From the NCBI RefSeq assembly GCF_003425985.1, contig NZ_CP022985.1, positions 161,501 through 225,500 of the forward strand: a stretch of DNA of 64,000 nt. The letters are read 5' to 3'. Below, piece after piece: positions 26,223 to 34,343 of the stretch. The stretch comes from Mariniflexile sp. TRM1-10. Lineage in GTDB: Bacteria > Bacteroidota > Bacteroidia > Flavobacteriales > Flavobacteriaceae. The notes below the pieces were generated by a model that was given only the letters and a program-made list of their open reading frames with translations, made no database searches and had not been told where the DNA came from. A program made the position numbers and the translations under genes. Each line of letters starts with the position of its first letter. Within the stretch, counting starts at the first letter, position 1.

Positions 26223-26876
26223 ATGAAAAACTTAATTTATTCAATTTTTGGTATCCTCATGTTAGGATTATTTACACATTGTTCATCGACTGGAAAACCT
26301 GATAATTTCGATTATGGGAACGTTAATACTAATATTTATTCTAATAGTTATTTTGATTGTTCCATGAAACTTCCCGATAATTGGGTGATTCAATCAAAAG
26401 AACAGACAGAGCGGATAGCTGATGTGGGCAAAAATTTAGTAGCTGGCGAGGATAAAAAGCTTAAAGCAATTATGAAAGCCTCTGACATAAATTCAGCAAA
26501 TTTATTAGCCGTTTTCCAATATGAATTAGGCTCTGCTGTTGAATATAATCCAAATATTATGATTGTTGCTGAAAACATTATGAATGCTCCTGGGATAAAA
26601 AATGGTAGTGACTATTTATTTCAGTCAAGACGATTGCTTAAACAAAGTCAGTTTCAATATGACTATTTATCGGAAGAGTTTGAAAAAGAATCGATTAATG
26701 GAAGTGATTTTTATAAGATGTATGCTCATATGTATTACATGGGATTAGAAATTAAACAGATTTATTATTCAACTATTAGTAAGGGATTTAGCTTTAATGT
26801 GATAGTGTCATATATAAATGATGACCAAAAGAAAACACTTTTAGAATCAATAAATTCAATGACATTCAAAAAATAA
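26223..26876 (+). CDS. Putative lipoprotein of unknown function
   Basis: A 217-residue protein. The N-terminal MKNLIYSIFGILMLGLFTHC has a positive end, a hydrophobic core and a lipobox-like LFTHC, so it is probably acylated at cysteine 20 and lodged in the inner or outer membrane. The remainder is mixed alpha/beta with no motif I recognise. The block YFDCSMKLPDNWVIQSK and the ending LLESINSMTFKK resemble small periplasmic PsbP/DUF1795-type folds, but the match is too loose to name. It is a solitary gene, and flanking spacers contain degenerate repeats. Confidence 0.65.
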   Translation: MKNLIYSIFGILMLGLFTHCSSTGKPDNFDYGNVNTNIYSNSYFDCSMKLPDNWVIQSKEQTERIADVGKNLVAGEDKKLKAIMKASDINSANLLAVFQYELGSAVEYNPNIMIVAENIMNAPGIKNGSDYLFQSRRLLKQSQFQYDYLSEEFEKESINGSDFYKMYAHMYYMGLEIKQIYYSTISKGFSFNVIVSYINDDQKKTLLESINSMTFKK

Positions 26877-26915
26877 CGTTTGCCAACAAAGAACTGAGTT
26901 AAAAAACAAGCAATT

Positions 26916-27015
26916 TTAAGCTAATTTTGAAACAAAGTTTTCATCGTATGGTCTTCCTGATTTTGCAATGGCAAAAGCCTGCTTCAACAATTTGTTCGCC
27001 CAGCTCAGACGAAGC
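26916..27015 (-). pseudogene. Degenerate frame (LSWANKLLKQAFAIAKSG...), probable remnant in a repeat
   Basis: On the minus strand, the frame starting near 27015 reads LSWANKLLKQAFAIAKSG and continues RPYDENFVSKLA before a TAA at 26916. An apparent frameshift separates it from the MKSQASS reading just upstream. The text looks protein-like, but I do not know a characterised family, and it has no start codon in frame. It adjoins repeat copy A (27019-27138). Confidence 0.35.
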
Positions 27016-27018
27016 CTG

Positions 27019-27138
27019 TGACTTCATAGCAATATTAAAGAAATAGTAAGCATCTATAAGAGACTGCTTTTACAATAAGGTCGCGTGTTTTTATTTTTAT
27101 ATACGGTCCCATCATGAAATAGCTTATCCCATTTAACT
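27019..27138. repeat. 120-bp direct repeat, copy A
   Basis: Begins tgacttcatagcaatatta and ends cccatttaact. Copy B at 27504-27622 matches it with roughly a dozen substitutions. On the minus strand of copy B, a long stretch is open (VKWDKLFQDGIVYENKTRHL), suggesting a once-coding element. Confidence 0.8.
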
Positions 27139-27167
27139 CGATTATTATTTAGGTTTAAAGGCAACAC

Positions 27168-27201
27168 ACCAATCAGGGTTAAAAACCCTGATTGGTTTTT
27201 T
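27168..27201 (+). terminator. Strong hairpin terminator
   Basis: A perfect 12-pair stem accaatcagggt/accctgattggt with a five-base loop, followed by a T run on the plus strand. It would end plus-strand transcription from the lipoprotein gene at 26223, 290 bases upstream. Confidence 0.85.
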
Positions 27202-27503
27202 ATTTAAATAAAAGTGGCACAACGTATGTTCAAAATGTTTAACCCTTCCAGATTTAAATCTACCTTTCCTTAAAAAAGGGAAGGAGTTGTTTGTCGTTTT
27301 AATTTCAATATTGGTATAATCATAATATTTACCTCCTTTTTAAATTCTCCTCCTTTAAAAAGGAGGAGTGGATTCGGTTTCACTAAAAGAAACCGGAGAC
27401 GAGGTGGTTTTTACCTGGATTCGATTGCTTTTTAGGTTTTGAGAAGCAGACCTACAAGGTTTTTAAAACCTTGCAGGAGTTCAAATACCAGTTCTGAAAC
27501 CTA
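27202..27503. other. Gap with purine/pyrimidine hairpins
   Basis: Contains ctcctcctttaaaaaggagg (27347 onward) and ttcggtttcactaaaagaaa (27373 onward), each self-complementary, and ctttccttaaaaaagggaag near 27262. These look like short palindromic intergenic elements. No gene was seen. Confidence 0.55.
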
Positions 27504-27622
27504 TGACTTCGTAGCAATATTGAAGAAATAGTAAGCATCTATAAGAAACTCCTTTTACAATAAGGTGGCGTGTTTTATTTTCATATACGATCCCGTCCTG
27601 AAATAGCTTATCCCATTTAACT
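27504..27622. repeat. 120-bp direct repeat, copy B, running into the hxlR-type 3' end
   Basis: Homologous to 27019-27138. Its last six bases overlap the stop region of the HxlR gene at 27617, so the repeat supplies that gene's stop codon neighbourhood. Confidence 0.75.
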
Positions 27623-27985
27623 GGAATACGCTACCCGCGATTGTTTGATATCCCCTATATTATCTTTAGCCCAAATAACAAGATTGTGCAAATGAGGGAT
27701 AAGACTTTTTCCCCGTTCAGTTAATTGGTATTCCACTCTAGGTGGTATTTGTGGATAAATGGTACGCTTAACTAAACCATCTGCTTCCAATCCTTTTAAA
27801 GTTACCGAAAGCATTTTTTGAGAAATCGTATCAATATATTTATCAATTTCATTAAATCGAAGCACTTCATTGTCATTCAAAATTAACAAAACAAGCATCG
27901 ACCACTTATCTCCTATTCTATCCAACACATTTCTAACAGGACAATCATCTACATCTGAATATTTTTTTATATTTTCTACACTCAT
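27617..27985 (-). CDS. HxlR family winged-helix transcriptional regulator
   Basis: A 122-residue DNA-binding protein. CPVRNVLDRIGDKWSMLVLL at residues 15-34 is the N-terminal helix of the HxlR family, with the cysteine at 15 that acts as a redox switch in some relatives (YodB, HypR). LRFNEIDKYIDTISQKMLSV is the recognition helix region. YPQIPPRVEYQLTERGKSL is the wing. It is divergent from the NmrA-type oxidoreductase at 28371, the usual arrangement for a quinone- or aldehyde-sensing regulator controlling its neighbour. A palindromic candidate operator is at 28083-28105. Confidence 0.92.
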   Translation of the reverse strand: MSVENIKKYSDVDDCPVRNVLDRIGDKWSMLVLLILNDNEVLRFNEIDKYIDTISQKMLSVTLKGLEADGLVKRTIYPQIPPRVEYQLTERGKSLIPHLHNLVIWAKDNIGDIKQSRVAYSS

Positions 27986-28045
27986 AACTTATTGATTTTC
28001 AATATTAATAACTTGAAAGTTAGTATCCAACTTCTAAAACAGTTC

Positions 28046-28105
28046 TTGTTTTACCAATAATAACTTTATATCTTTGACTAACTAAAAGTAAGTAACTTTA
28101 CTTTA
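28046..28105 (+). promoter_or_regulatory. Promoter and candidate HxlR operator for the NmrA-type gene
   Basis: TTG (28046-28048), a 20-base spacer and TATCTTTG (28069-28076) form a Bacteroidota promoter pointing right. The imperfect palindrome taaaagtaa-gtaac-tttactt at 28083-28105 covers the expected transcription start, a good place for repression. Confidence 0.5.
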
Positions 28106-28120
28106 ATACACAAAATAAAC

Positions 28121-28340
28121 AAATTTCTTGGAACTAACAATCCCCAGCAGAGCCATAAGGGTATTTTTCTCGTTTCATTTTGTCCTAAAGACACAAAAAC
28201 CGAAATTTATTTATTCCACCTCACCCAAAACTGCCTGACAGTTTTGACCTCTCCTCAAGGAGAGGTAGAAGCGGACACGAGCAAAGCGAACTGGCGAAGC
28301 AAACCTCAGGGCAAGCCCCGAGGAATTCTTTAAATTAAAT
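28121..28340 (+). repeat. Hairpin element split by other palindromes
   Basis: The left half (aaatttcttgg, aatccccagcagagcc) is at 28121-28155 and the right half (aagccccgaggaattcttta) at 28313-28332. Between them lie AAAACTG/CAGTTTT (28227-28245), a perfect nine-pair ACCTCTCCT/AGGAGAGGT stem (28247-28266) and gagcaaagcgaactggcgaa, which recurs in altered form at 46808. This may be nested insertion of short palindromic elements. Confidence 0.6.
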
Positions 28341-28370
28341 ATAATAGAAACATTTATAAAATATAATACA

Positions 28371-29258
28371 ATGAATAAAATATTAATTACAGGCGCAACA
28401 GGCAATTTAGGAAGTGACGTTGCCAAACGGTTAAAAGACAAAATAGGCACTAATTCCATAGCTGTTTTGGTTAGAAACGGGCATTCTGAAAAAGCCAAAC
28501 AATATCATACCGATGGTTTTGAAGTGCGTGTTGGAGATTATGATGACTATGAAACTTTAACAAATGCCTTTGCAGGCATTGAAACGCTATATTTTGTTTC
28601 CGGGAGTGACCTTGATAAACGGTTCCAACAACATAAAAACGTTGTACAGGCAGCTAAACAAGCAGGCGTAAAACATATTCTTTACACCAGTACCGTTAGA
28701 AAGGATGAATCAGAAAAAGCACCGCTTCATTTAGTCGTTAATGCGCACAAACAAACGGAACTATGGATTCAGGAATCTGGTTTAGCCTATACTATATTAA
28801 GACACAATTTATACAGTGAAGTTGTTTATATGTTCATAGGTGACAAAACCCTACTACAGAAATCCAAAATAGTATATCTACCTGCCCGTAATGGTAAAAC
28901 TGCTTTTGTGGCAAGAGAAGATTTTGCTGAAGCAGAAGCCATTATTTTGAGCGAACCTGAAAAACATAAGAACAAAATATATGAGTTTAATGCCAGCGCT
29001 ACAGTCTCTTTTTATGATATTGCAAGATTACTGTCTGAAACTTTAGGAGAAGACATACAATATATTTCGCCATCAGTAACTGATTTTGAGGCCACATTAA
29101 AATCTATGGGATTACCCGACGCTATTATTAGTTTAACAACCATGTTTAGCTTAGGTATCGCTAATGGTGAATTTGATAAAACCGAAAATGATTTAGAAAC
29201 AATATTAGGCAGAAAAACAAAAACCATGGCAGCTTATATTAAAGATGTTTACCAATAA
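28371..29258 (+). CDS. NmrA-type NAD(P)-binding oxidoreductase (quinone reductase-like)
   Basis: A 295-residue atypical short-chain dehydrogenase. ILITGATGNLGSDVAKRLKD at residues 4-23 is the GxxGxxG dinucleotide loop. VGDYDDYETLTNAFAGIETL and ILYTSTVRKDES follow the pattern of NmrA/QorB proteins, which bind NAD(P) but lack the YxxxK catalytic pair. WIQESGLAYTILRHNLYSEV is the substrate-side signature of the NAD(P)H:quinone oxidoreductase 2 subgroup. With a divergent HxlR regulator next door, a role in quinone or electrophile stress is likely, though unproven. Confidence 0.9.
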   Translation: MNKILITGATGNLGSDVAKRLKDKIGTNSIAVLVRNGHSEKAKQYHTDGFEVRVGDYDDYETLTNAFAGIETLYFVSGSDLDKRFQQHKNVVQAAKQAGVKHILYTSTVRKDESEKAPLHLVVNAHKQTELWIQESGLAYTILRHNLYSEVVYMFIGDKTLLQKSKIVYLPARNGKTAFVAREDFAEAEAIILSEPEKHKNKIYEFNASATVSFYDIARLLSETLGEDIQYISPSVTDFEATLKSMGLPDAIISLTTMFSLGIANGEFDKTENDLETILGRKTKTMAAYIKDVYQ

Positions 29259-29345
29259 ACACATTATAGTTATTGGTATAAAACACCTAAATTAGTATTA
29301 ATAATAAAGCTTTTACGACAAGGAAGTTTACTAATCATATATCTT

Positions 29346-30176
29346 ATGAATTTAAGAGACCTAAACAAAATAACTTCAACCTTAGGCACTACCGAAAAAA
29401 TGCCGGTATTGTTTTTAGGTCATGGTAGTCCTATGAATGCTATTGAAGAAAATGAATTTGTAGCTTCCTTTAGGCAATTGGGTAAAGAACTCATAAAACC
29501 CCATGCCATACTTTGTGTATCGGCACATTGGGAAACCCAAGGCACTTTTGTAACGGCTATGCAAAACCCACCTACCATTCATGATTTTGGAGGGTTTCCA
29601 CAAGCCTTGTTCGATGTGCAGTATCCAGCACCTGGAAGTCCCGAATTAGCCAAAGAAACCAAGCACATCATTACTAAAACCGAAGTGGAGCTAGATGATA
29701 AATGGGGATTAGACCATGGTGCTTGGAGCGTTATTAAGCATCTGTACCCCAATGCCGATATTCCTGTCATTCAAATGAGCATTGATTATTCTAAACCACC
29801 ACAATACCATTATGAACTGGCTAAAGAGCTGGCAAGTTTAAGACAAAAAGGTGTACTCATTATTGGTAGTGGTAACATGGTACATAATTTAAGGCTTGTG
29901 GCTTGGAACAAACTAAACGATGCTTTTGCCTTCGATTGGGCAACCGAGGCTAATGAAAAAATGAAGCAATATATTTTAGAAGATAATCACAAAAATCTAA
30001 TTCATTTTAAGAATGAAGGAAAAGCATTTGATTTGGCCATACCAACACCAGAGCATTATTTACCGCTCATTTACACCTTGGCTTTAAAAGAAAAAAACGA
30101 AACGGTTTCTATATTTAATGATAAACCCGTTGGTGGTTCGCTTACAATGACTTCAATAAAAATTAATTGTGATTAA
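29346..30176 (+). CDS. ygiD: 4,5-DOPA-extradiol-dioxygenase-type protein (LigB fold)
   Basis: A 276-residue zinc-type ring-opening dioxygenase homologue. LFLGHGSPMNAIEENEF near residue 23 carries the first metal histidine. ILCVSAHWETQGTFVT near 55 carries the second. DHGAWSVIKHLYPNADIPV near 121 carries the third. GSGNMVHNLRLV near 177 is the conserved loop. The family includes YgiD of E. coli, which cleaves L-DOPA in vitro, and the physiological substrate is unknown. It follows the NmrA-type gene after 87 bases on the same strand and could share its transcript, which would tie it to aromatic or quinone stress. Confidence 0.93.
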   Translation: MNLRDLNKITSTLGTTEKMPVLFLGHGSPMNAIEENEFVASFRQLGKELIKPHAILCVSAHWETQGTFVTAMQNPPTIHDFGGFPQALFDVQYPAPGSPELAKETKHIITKTEVELDDKWGLDHGAWSVIKHLYPNADIPVIQMSIDYSKPPQYHYELAKELASLRQKGVLIIGSGNMVHNLRLVAWNKLNDAFAFDWATEANEKMKQYILEDNHKNLIHFKNEGKAFDLAIPTPEHYLPLIYTLALKEKNETVSIFNDKPVGGSLTMTSIKINCD

Positions 30177-30182
30177 ACACAA

Positions 30183-30208
30183 AAAAACCGATGATATTAT
30201 CGGTTTTT
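30183..30208 (+). terminator. Terminator after the dioxygenase gene
   Basis: A ten-pair stem aaaaaccgat/atcggttttt with loop gatatt. It is nearly symmetrical, so it can also serve the convergent gene at 30244. Confidence 0.85.
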
Positions 30209-30243
30209 GTGCTTTATATTTGTTCCTATTTTTAGAACTCATC

Positions 30244-30489
30244 TTAGTCCTTAATAATAACTTCTGTTTTCTTTTTACCATCTTTAGTTGAAAATTCTAC
30301 CCCATCACTGTCAACACTAAGCGATGTACCATCACTTTCTTCGGCTTTAGGAGCTTCCACTGGTTTTTCAATAATTACAGTTTCCGTTTTTGGTTTCTCT
30401 TCTCTACAGCTTGTAAAAGCAAATAATACTAAAGCGGCAAAAATGGCAAAACTTATAAAATTTCCGAGAATTAATGTTCTTTTTTTCAT
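30244..30489 (-). CDS. Small membrane-anchored or lipoprotein-like hypothetical protein
   Basis: Counting from the ATG at 30489, an 81-residue protein: MKKRTLILGNFISFAIFAAL, then a hydrophobic run ending FAFTSC, then a charged tail rich in Glu, Lys and Pro (EEKPKTETVIIEKP). The end of the hydrophobic run could be a weak lipobox (FTSC) or a simple membrane anchor. The frame is open 12 codons further upstream, but that part lacks signal-peptide character. No family is recognised. It is monocistronic and shares a bidirectional terminator with the gene on its right-hand strand. Confidence 0.6.
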   Translation of the reverse strand: MKKRTLILGNFISFAIFAALVLFAFTSCREEKPKTETVIIEKPVEAPKAEESDGTSLSVDSDGVEFSTKDGKKKTEVIIKD

Positions 30490-30623
30490 TTTATGTTTTA
30501 TTATGAATATAGTTGCAAGATACAATCAACTGCAGTAAAATAAATTACAACAATTTTAGTTTGTGTTATAGAATTACCATTTTCACTTCAGCCATTCTAC
30601 AAATGTTAATAAATTTCAAAAAA

Positions 30624-31310
30624 TTATAGCTTCAACAACAAATTCGGGTTGGGGCAATTATCTAAATAAAAATCTAAATCGGTTATATTACAAACCCCAG
30701 GATAATCACCATTAAAACCTTGCAAATCCCTTATAATTTGAAAATGCAAATGTGACGGGTAATCGCCATTTACTACGGTATCGCCTAGAGCACCTATTTG
30801 TTCTCCTTGTTTAAAAACTTGATTAACCTTTAAATCTTCAATAGAAGCCAAACTTAAATGCCCATAAAGGGTATAAAATTCAACAGTGTTAATACGGTGT
30901 TTTAAAATAATGGTTGGTCCGTAATCACCATAATTTGTGTTATTTTTAAAACTATGCACCGTGGCATCAAGTGGTGTATAGACAGGAGTTTCAGCCCCAC
31001 ACCACAAATCGATGCCAATATGGATATTACGTTCTTTAGTAGGTGCTGCATTAAAATATATACTGCGTTTATAAATAGTCCGTATTTCGTTATAACCTCC
31101 AAAGGCAACCAATGCATGCTGTTTTTTGATGTAATTGGTAATATAAGTTTCTAATTTGGTTGATGAAGATACATCGACACCTTGAAGTTCCACATGGTCT
31201 TGCGATAAATCTAAATGAATATATTTTGAGTTTTTAATGGAAGTATCTAAAACACGAAGTGGTTTTCTACTTATGTTCACAAGGAAATCTTCAAAATATA
31301 ATGGACTCAT
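30624..31310 (-). CDS. M23 (LytM-type) metallopeptidase-like protein
   Basis: A 228-residue protein. HIGIDLWCGAETPVYTPLDA near residue 96 has the HxxxD zinc pair of M23 peptidases. FYTLYGHLSLASI near 145 and SHLHFQII near 195 give the HxH motif, so all zinc ligands appear intact. Known members cut peptidoglycan cross-bridges. Unusually, there is no signal peptide: the chain begins MSPLYFEDFLVNISRKPLRV, so either the product is cytoplasmic or it leaves by another route. It is a single gene with the flanking spacer occupied by a MITE-like element on the 5' side. Confidence 0.85.
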   Translation of the reverse strand: MSPLYFEDFLVNISRKPLRVLDTSIKNSKYIHLDLSQDHVELQGVDVSSSTKLETYITNYIKKQHALVAFGGYNEIRTIYKRSIYFNAAPTKERNIHIGIDLWCGAETPVYTPLDATVHSFKNNTNYGDYGPTIILKHRINTVEFYTLYGHLSLASIEDLKVNQVFKQGEQIGALGDTVVNGDYPSHLHFQIIRDLQGFNGDYPGVCNITDLDFYLDNCPNPNLLLKL

Positions 31311-31336
31311 AATAAAAAGTATTTATTCAAAAGTAA

Positions 31337-31522
31337 TCATTAGTATCCGATTAAAGATTCATGACCGTATTCTAAAAGAATAGAGAATAGAAATAAAGAA
31401 AATAGAATATAGAGTAAATGACAACAAACTGCTATTCAATGTCTATTTGCATGTCTGTTTTAATAATCACTAATTACACTGTGTTTACAGGGAATTGTAC
31501 AAGTTTTATCGGACAACAATGA
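31337..31522 (+). mobile_element. MITE-like element, TIR TCATTAGTGTCCGATTAAA, copy 1
   Basis: A 186-bp non-coding element. The left end tcattagtatccgattaaa and the right end ttttatcggacaacaatga are imperfect inverted repeats. Its middle shares tgtctatttgcatgtctgtt with copies 2 and 5 but lacks their cacaaatcagtaatctc part. Confidence 0.8.
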
Positions 31523-31530
31523 AAAGTAAT

Positions 31531-31580
31531 AAACAAATTTTTTGAAACGAACAATCCCCGAAAAATTCTTTAGATTAAAA
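31531..31580 (+). repeat. Hairpin element copy (CAATCCCCG...ATTCTTTAGATTAAA)
   Basis: Reads ttttttgaaacgaacaatcc then ccgaaaaattctttagatta. The inner hairpin is mostly lost. It lies directly before the ttcA start. Confidence 0.75.
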
Positions 31581-31618
31581 TATTACATTTAATGCTATTA
31601 AATAATATTTTTGCATGT

Positions 31619-32419
31619 ATGGAGCATATTGAACAGATTACAAAAAAATTGCATCGTGCCACTGGCGAGGCCTTAGAACAATTTTCAATGATAGAGGATG
31701 GCGATCGCATGATGGTTTGCCTATCTGGAGGAAAAGACAGCTATACGTTGCTTCACATGATGCTATACTTCCAAAAAGTGGCTCCAGTCTCTTTTGAAAT
31801 TATTGCTGTCAACCTAGATCAAAAACAACCTGGTTTTCCTGTTGAAGTGTTACCTAACTATTTAAGTAAATTAGGTGTTGAATATAAAATCATAGAGAAA
31901 AACACCTATAAGGTTGTTATGGAAAAAACGCCAGAAGGTAAAACAACCTGTAGCCTTTGTTCCAGATTAAGACGTGGAACATTATACGAAGCCGCCAAAA
32001 ATCTAAAATGCAACAAACTTGCTCTTGGCCATCATAGGAACGATATTATAGAAACTTTTTTCTTGAACTTCTTTTTTGCTGGAAAATTAGAAACCATGCC
32101 TCCTAAGTTTAAAAACGATGCGGGAGATTTAATTATATTAAGGCCGCTTGCCTTCTGTAAAGAGAATGATATAGAAATGTATTCGCAACACATGAATTTC
32201 CCTATAATACCGTGCAATTTATGCGGTTCTCAAGAAAATTTACAACGAAAAAAAGTAAAACAAATGATAGCCGATTGGGAAACTGAATTTCCCGACAGAA
32301 GCGCTGTTATGATGAATGCACTACAGAACGTATCGCCTTCTCACTTATTAGACCGTAAGATATATGACTTTTCATTGCTTCAAGATGTGACTTCTAAAGA
32401 CTCGATCGTTTCGTATTAA
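31619..32419 (+). CDS. ttcA: tRNA 2-thiocytidine(32) synthetase TtcA
   Basis: An iron-sulfur enzyme that thiolates C32 of certain tRNAs using ATP. From the ATG at 31619 it reads [20 protein letters not shown]. The PP-loop SGGKDS lies near residues 36-41. Two CxxC motifs, CSLC near 112 and CNLC near 199, bind the 4Fe-4S cluster. [15 protein letters not shown] and [20 protein letters not shown] are family blocks. The frame opens nine codons earlier (31592), but the internal ATG gives the conserved N-terminus. MITE-like elements flank the gene on both sides. Confidence 0.95.
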   Translation: MEHIEQITKKLHRATGEALEQFSMIEDGDRMMVCLSGGKDSYTLLHMMLYFQKVAPVSFEIIAVNLDQKQPGFPVEVLPNYLSKLGVEYKIIEKNTYKVVMEKTPEGKTTCSLCSRLRRGTLYEAAKNLKCNKLALGHHRNDIIETFFLNFFFAGKLETMPPKFKNDAGDLIILRPLAFCKENDIEMYSQHMNFPIIPCNLCGSQENLQRKKVKQMIADWETEFPDRSAVMMNALQNVSPSHLLDRKIYDFSLLQDVTSKDSIVSY

Positions 32420-32423
32420 AAAA

Positions 32424-32661
32424 CATGAAGGTCCAATTCAAGATTCAAGATTGCTTTGCTAAAAGAAAATAGAATATAGAAAATAGACTATAGATTAAAT
32501 GATAACAAATTGATATTCAATACCTATTTGCATGTCTGTTTTAATAATCGCTAAGTAACTAATTATTACAATAAGCTATCCCACAAATCAGTAATCTCTT
32601 TAAAAAAACCGTTATCACTGTGTTTGCAGTGAATTGTAAAAGTTTTCTCAGTCAATAATGA
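32424..32661 (+). mobile_element. MITE-like element, TCATTAGTGTCCGAT family, copy 2 (long form)
   Basis: About 238 bp. The ends are degenerate (catgaaggtccaattcaag, ttctcagtcaataatgatta), but the interior matches the other copies: gctttgctaaaagaaaatag, cacaaatcagtaatctcttt, gtgtttgcagtgaattgtaa. Confidence 0.75.
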
Positions 32662-32669
32662 TTAAAAAA

Positions 32670-33977
32670 TTAAGCTGTAATAACCTCGGCATATAAGTCA
32701 AAATCGGCAGCTTCGGTAATTTTTACTGTGGTAAACTCGCCCGTTTTAATATAGGTTTTGGTAGCATCAATAAGGACTTCATTATCGACATCGGGAGAAT
32801 CAAATTCGGTTCTGCCTACAAAATAATTACCTTCTTTTCTGTCTATAACGACTTTAAAAGTCTGCCCTATTTTTGCTTGGTTCAATTCCCATGAAATCTG
32901 GGATTGAATTTCCATAATCTCATTGGCACGTGCTTGTTTTACTTCTTCGGGTACATCATCTTCTAGATTATAGGCATGTGTGTTTTCTTCGTGGCTATAT
33001 GTAAAACAGCCTAAACGCTCAAAACGCATCGCTTTTACCCATTCTTTTAGAATTTGATAATCCTCTTCGGTTTCGCCTGGATAGCCAACAATCAACGTGG
33101 TTCTAATTGTCATATTTGGTACGGCTGCCCTAAAATCCTTAAGCAATTGCGTCGTTTTCTCTTTGGTAGTCCCACGACGCATACTTTTCAAGATGGTATC
33201 TGAAATATGCTGTAACGGAATATCTAAATAATTACAAATTTTAGGTTCACGGTTCATGACCTCCAAAACATCCATTGGAAACCCAGTTGGGAAGGCGTAA
33301 TGCAATCGAATCCATTCAATGCCTTCAACTTTTACCAACGCTTCAAGTAATTCAGCTAAGTTTCTTTTTTTGTATAAATCGAGACCGTAATAGGTTAAAT
33401 CCTGAGCAATCAAAATAAGCTCCTTCACGCCTTTTGCTGCTAACTTTTCGGCTTCAACAACAACCTCTTCAATGGGCGTACTTTTATGTTTACCACGCAT
33501 TAATGGAATGGCACAAAAACTACAAGGTCTGTCACAACCTTCGGCTATTTTTAAATATGCGTAATTTTTTGGTGTGGTTGTTAAACGTTCGCCAATAAGT
33601 TCGTGCTTATAATCGGCACCCAAAGCCTTCAATAAACTTGGCAATTCGGTAGTGCCAAAATAGGCATCAACATTTGGAATCTCTTTTTGTAAATCTGGCT
33701 TATAACGCTCACTTAAACACCCTGTTACAAATACTTTATCGACCTCGCCATCTTCTTTTTTCTGCATAAATTCTAAAATAGTATTGATGCTTTCCTCTTT
33801 GGCATTATTAATAAATCCGCAGGTATTAATCACAACAATATTGCCATCTTCTTCATGGGCTACGTCTTTTCCACTGGCTTTAAGCTGTCCCATGAGTATT
33901 TCGCTGTCGTAAACATTTTTACTACAACCCAGAGTGACTACATTAATTTTATTCTTTTTAAGCGATTTCGTTCTCAT
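32670..33977 (-). CDS. rimO: Ribosomal protein S12 methylthiotransferase RimO
   Basis: A 435-residue radical SAM enzyme that methylthiolates the conserved aspartate of ribosomal protein S12. Three domains are visible. The N-terminal UPF0004 domain has VVTLGCSKNVYDSE and its three cluster cysteines. The radical SAM domain has EGCDRPCSFCAIPLMRGKHK near residue 145, with the CxxxCxxC motif. The C-terminal TRAM domain ends FTTVKITEAADFDLYAEVI. The sequence CAIPLMRGKHKSTP is typical of RimO rather than MiaB. It is monocistronic with no related neighbour. Confidence 0.97.
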   Translation of the reverse strand: MRTKSLKKNKINVVTLGCSKNVYDSEILMGQLKASGKDVAHEEDGNIVVINTCGFINNAKEESINTILEFMQKKEDGEVDKVFVTGCLSERYKPDLQKEIPNVDAYFGTTELPSLLKALGADYKHELIGERLTTTPKNYAYLKIAEGCDRPCSFCAIPLMRGKHKSTPIEEVVVEAEKLAAKGVKELILIAQDLTYYGLDLYKKRNLAELLEALVKVEGIEWIRLHYAFPTGFPMDVLEVMNREPKICNYLDIPLQHISDTILKSMRRGTTKEKTTQLLKDFRAAVPNMTIRTTLIVGYPGETEEDYQILKEWVKAMRFERLGCFTYSHEENTHAYNLEDDVPEEVKQARANEIMEIQSQISWELNQAKIGQTFKVVIDRKEGNYFVGRTEFDSPDVDNEVLIDATKTYIKTGEFTTVKITEAADFDLYAEVITA

Positions 33978-34343
33978 ACCAAAATTTAAGTGTGCAAAGA
34001 TACGGAATGAATTACGATTTATGATTTACGAATTTAAGATTTACGAATTTTAGGTCTTGGTTCTTGGGTTCGTGAATTGTGAGATGTGAGACGTGAGATG
34101 TGTGAAGCATAAAAAGGCAAATCGTAAAAGAAGTATCTTGTCGTTTTACAAAAGTATCTTTCTAACTTTATAACCATCTAATCATCTAACAATCTAATCG
34201 TCTAATCGTCTAACAATCTAACTGTACCTACTGGCTAGTGGCTAATGACCAACTCTTTAACATCAATTTTTTTCTCTTTTAAATTAAATCTATAAGCAAC
34301 GGATAACTACATTTAAAATTATTACTTAAGTTTTGAAATTATT
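33978..34343. repeat. Simple-sequence spacer
   Basis: Words atgatttacgaatttaagat, gtgagatgtgagacgtgag and ctaatcatctaacaatctaa. The last are the reverse complement of the 8-mer array at 16399-16446. No gene was seen apart from the probable promoter of the topoisomerase gene near 34290-34330. Confidence 0.75.
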
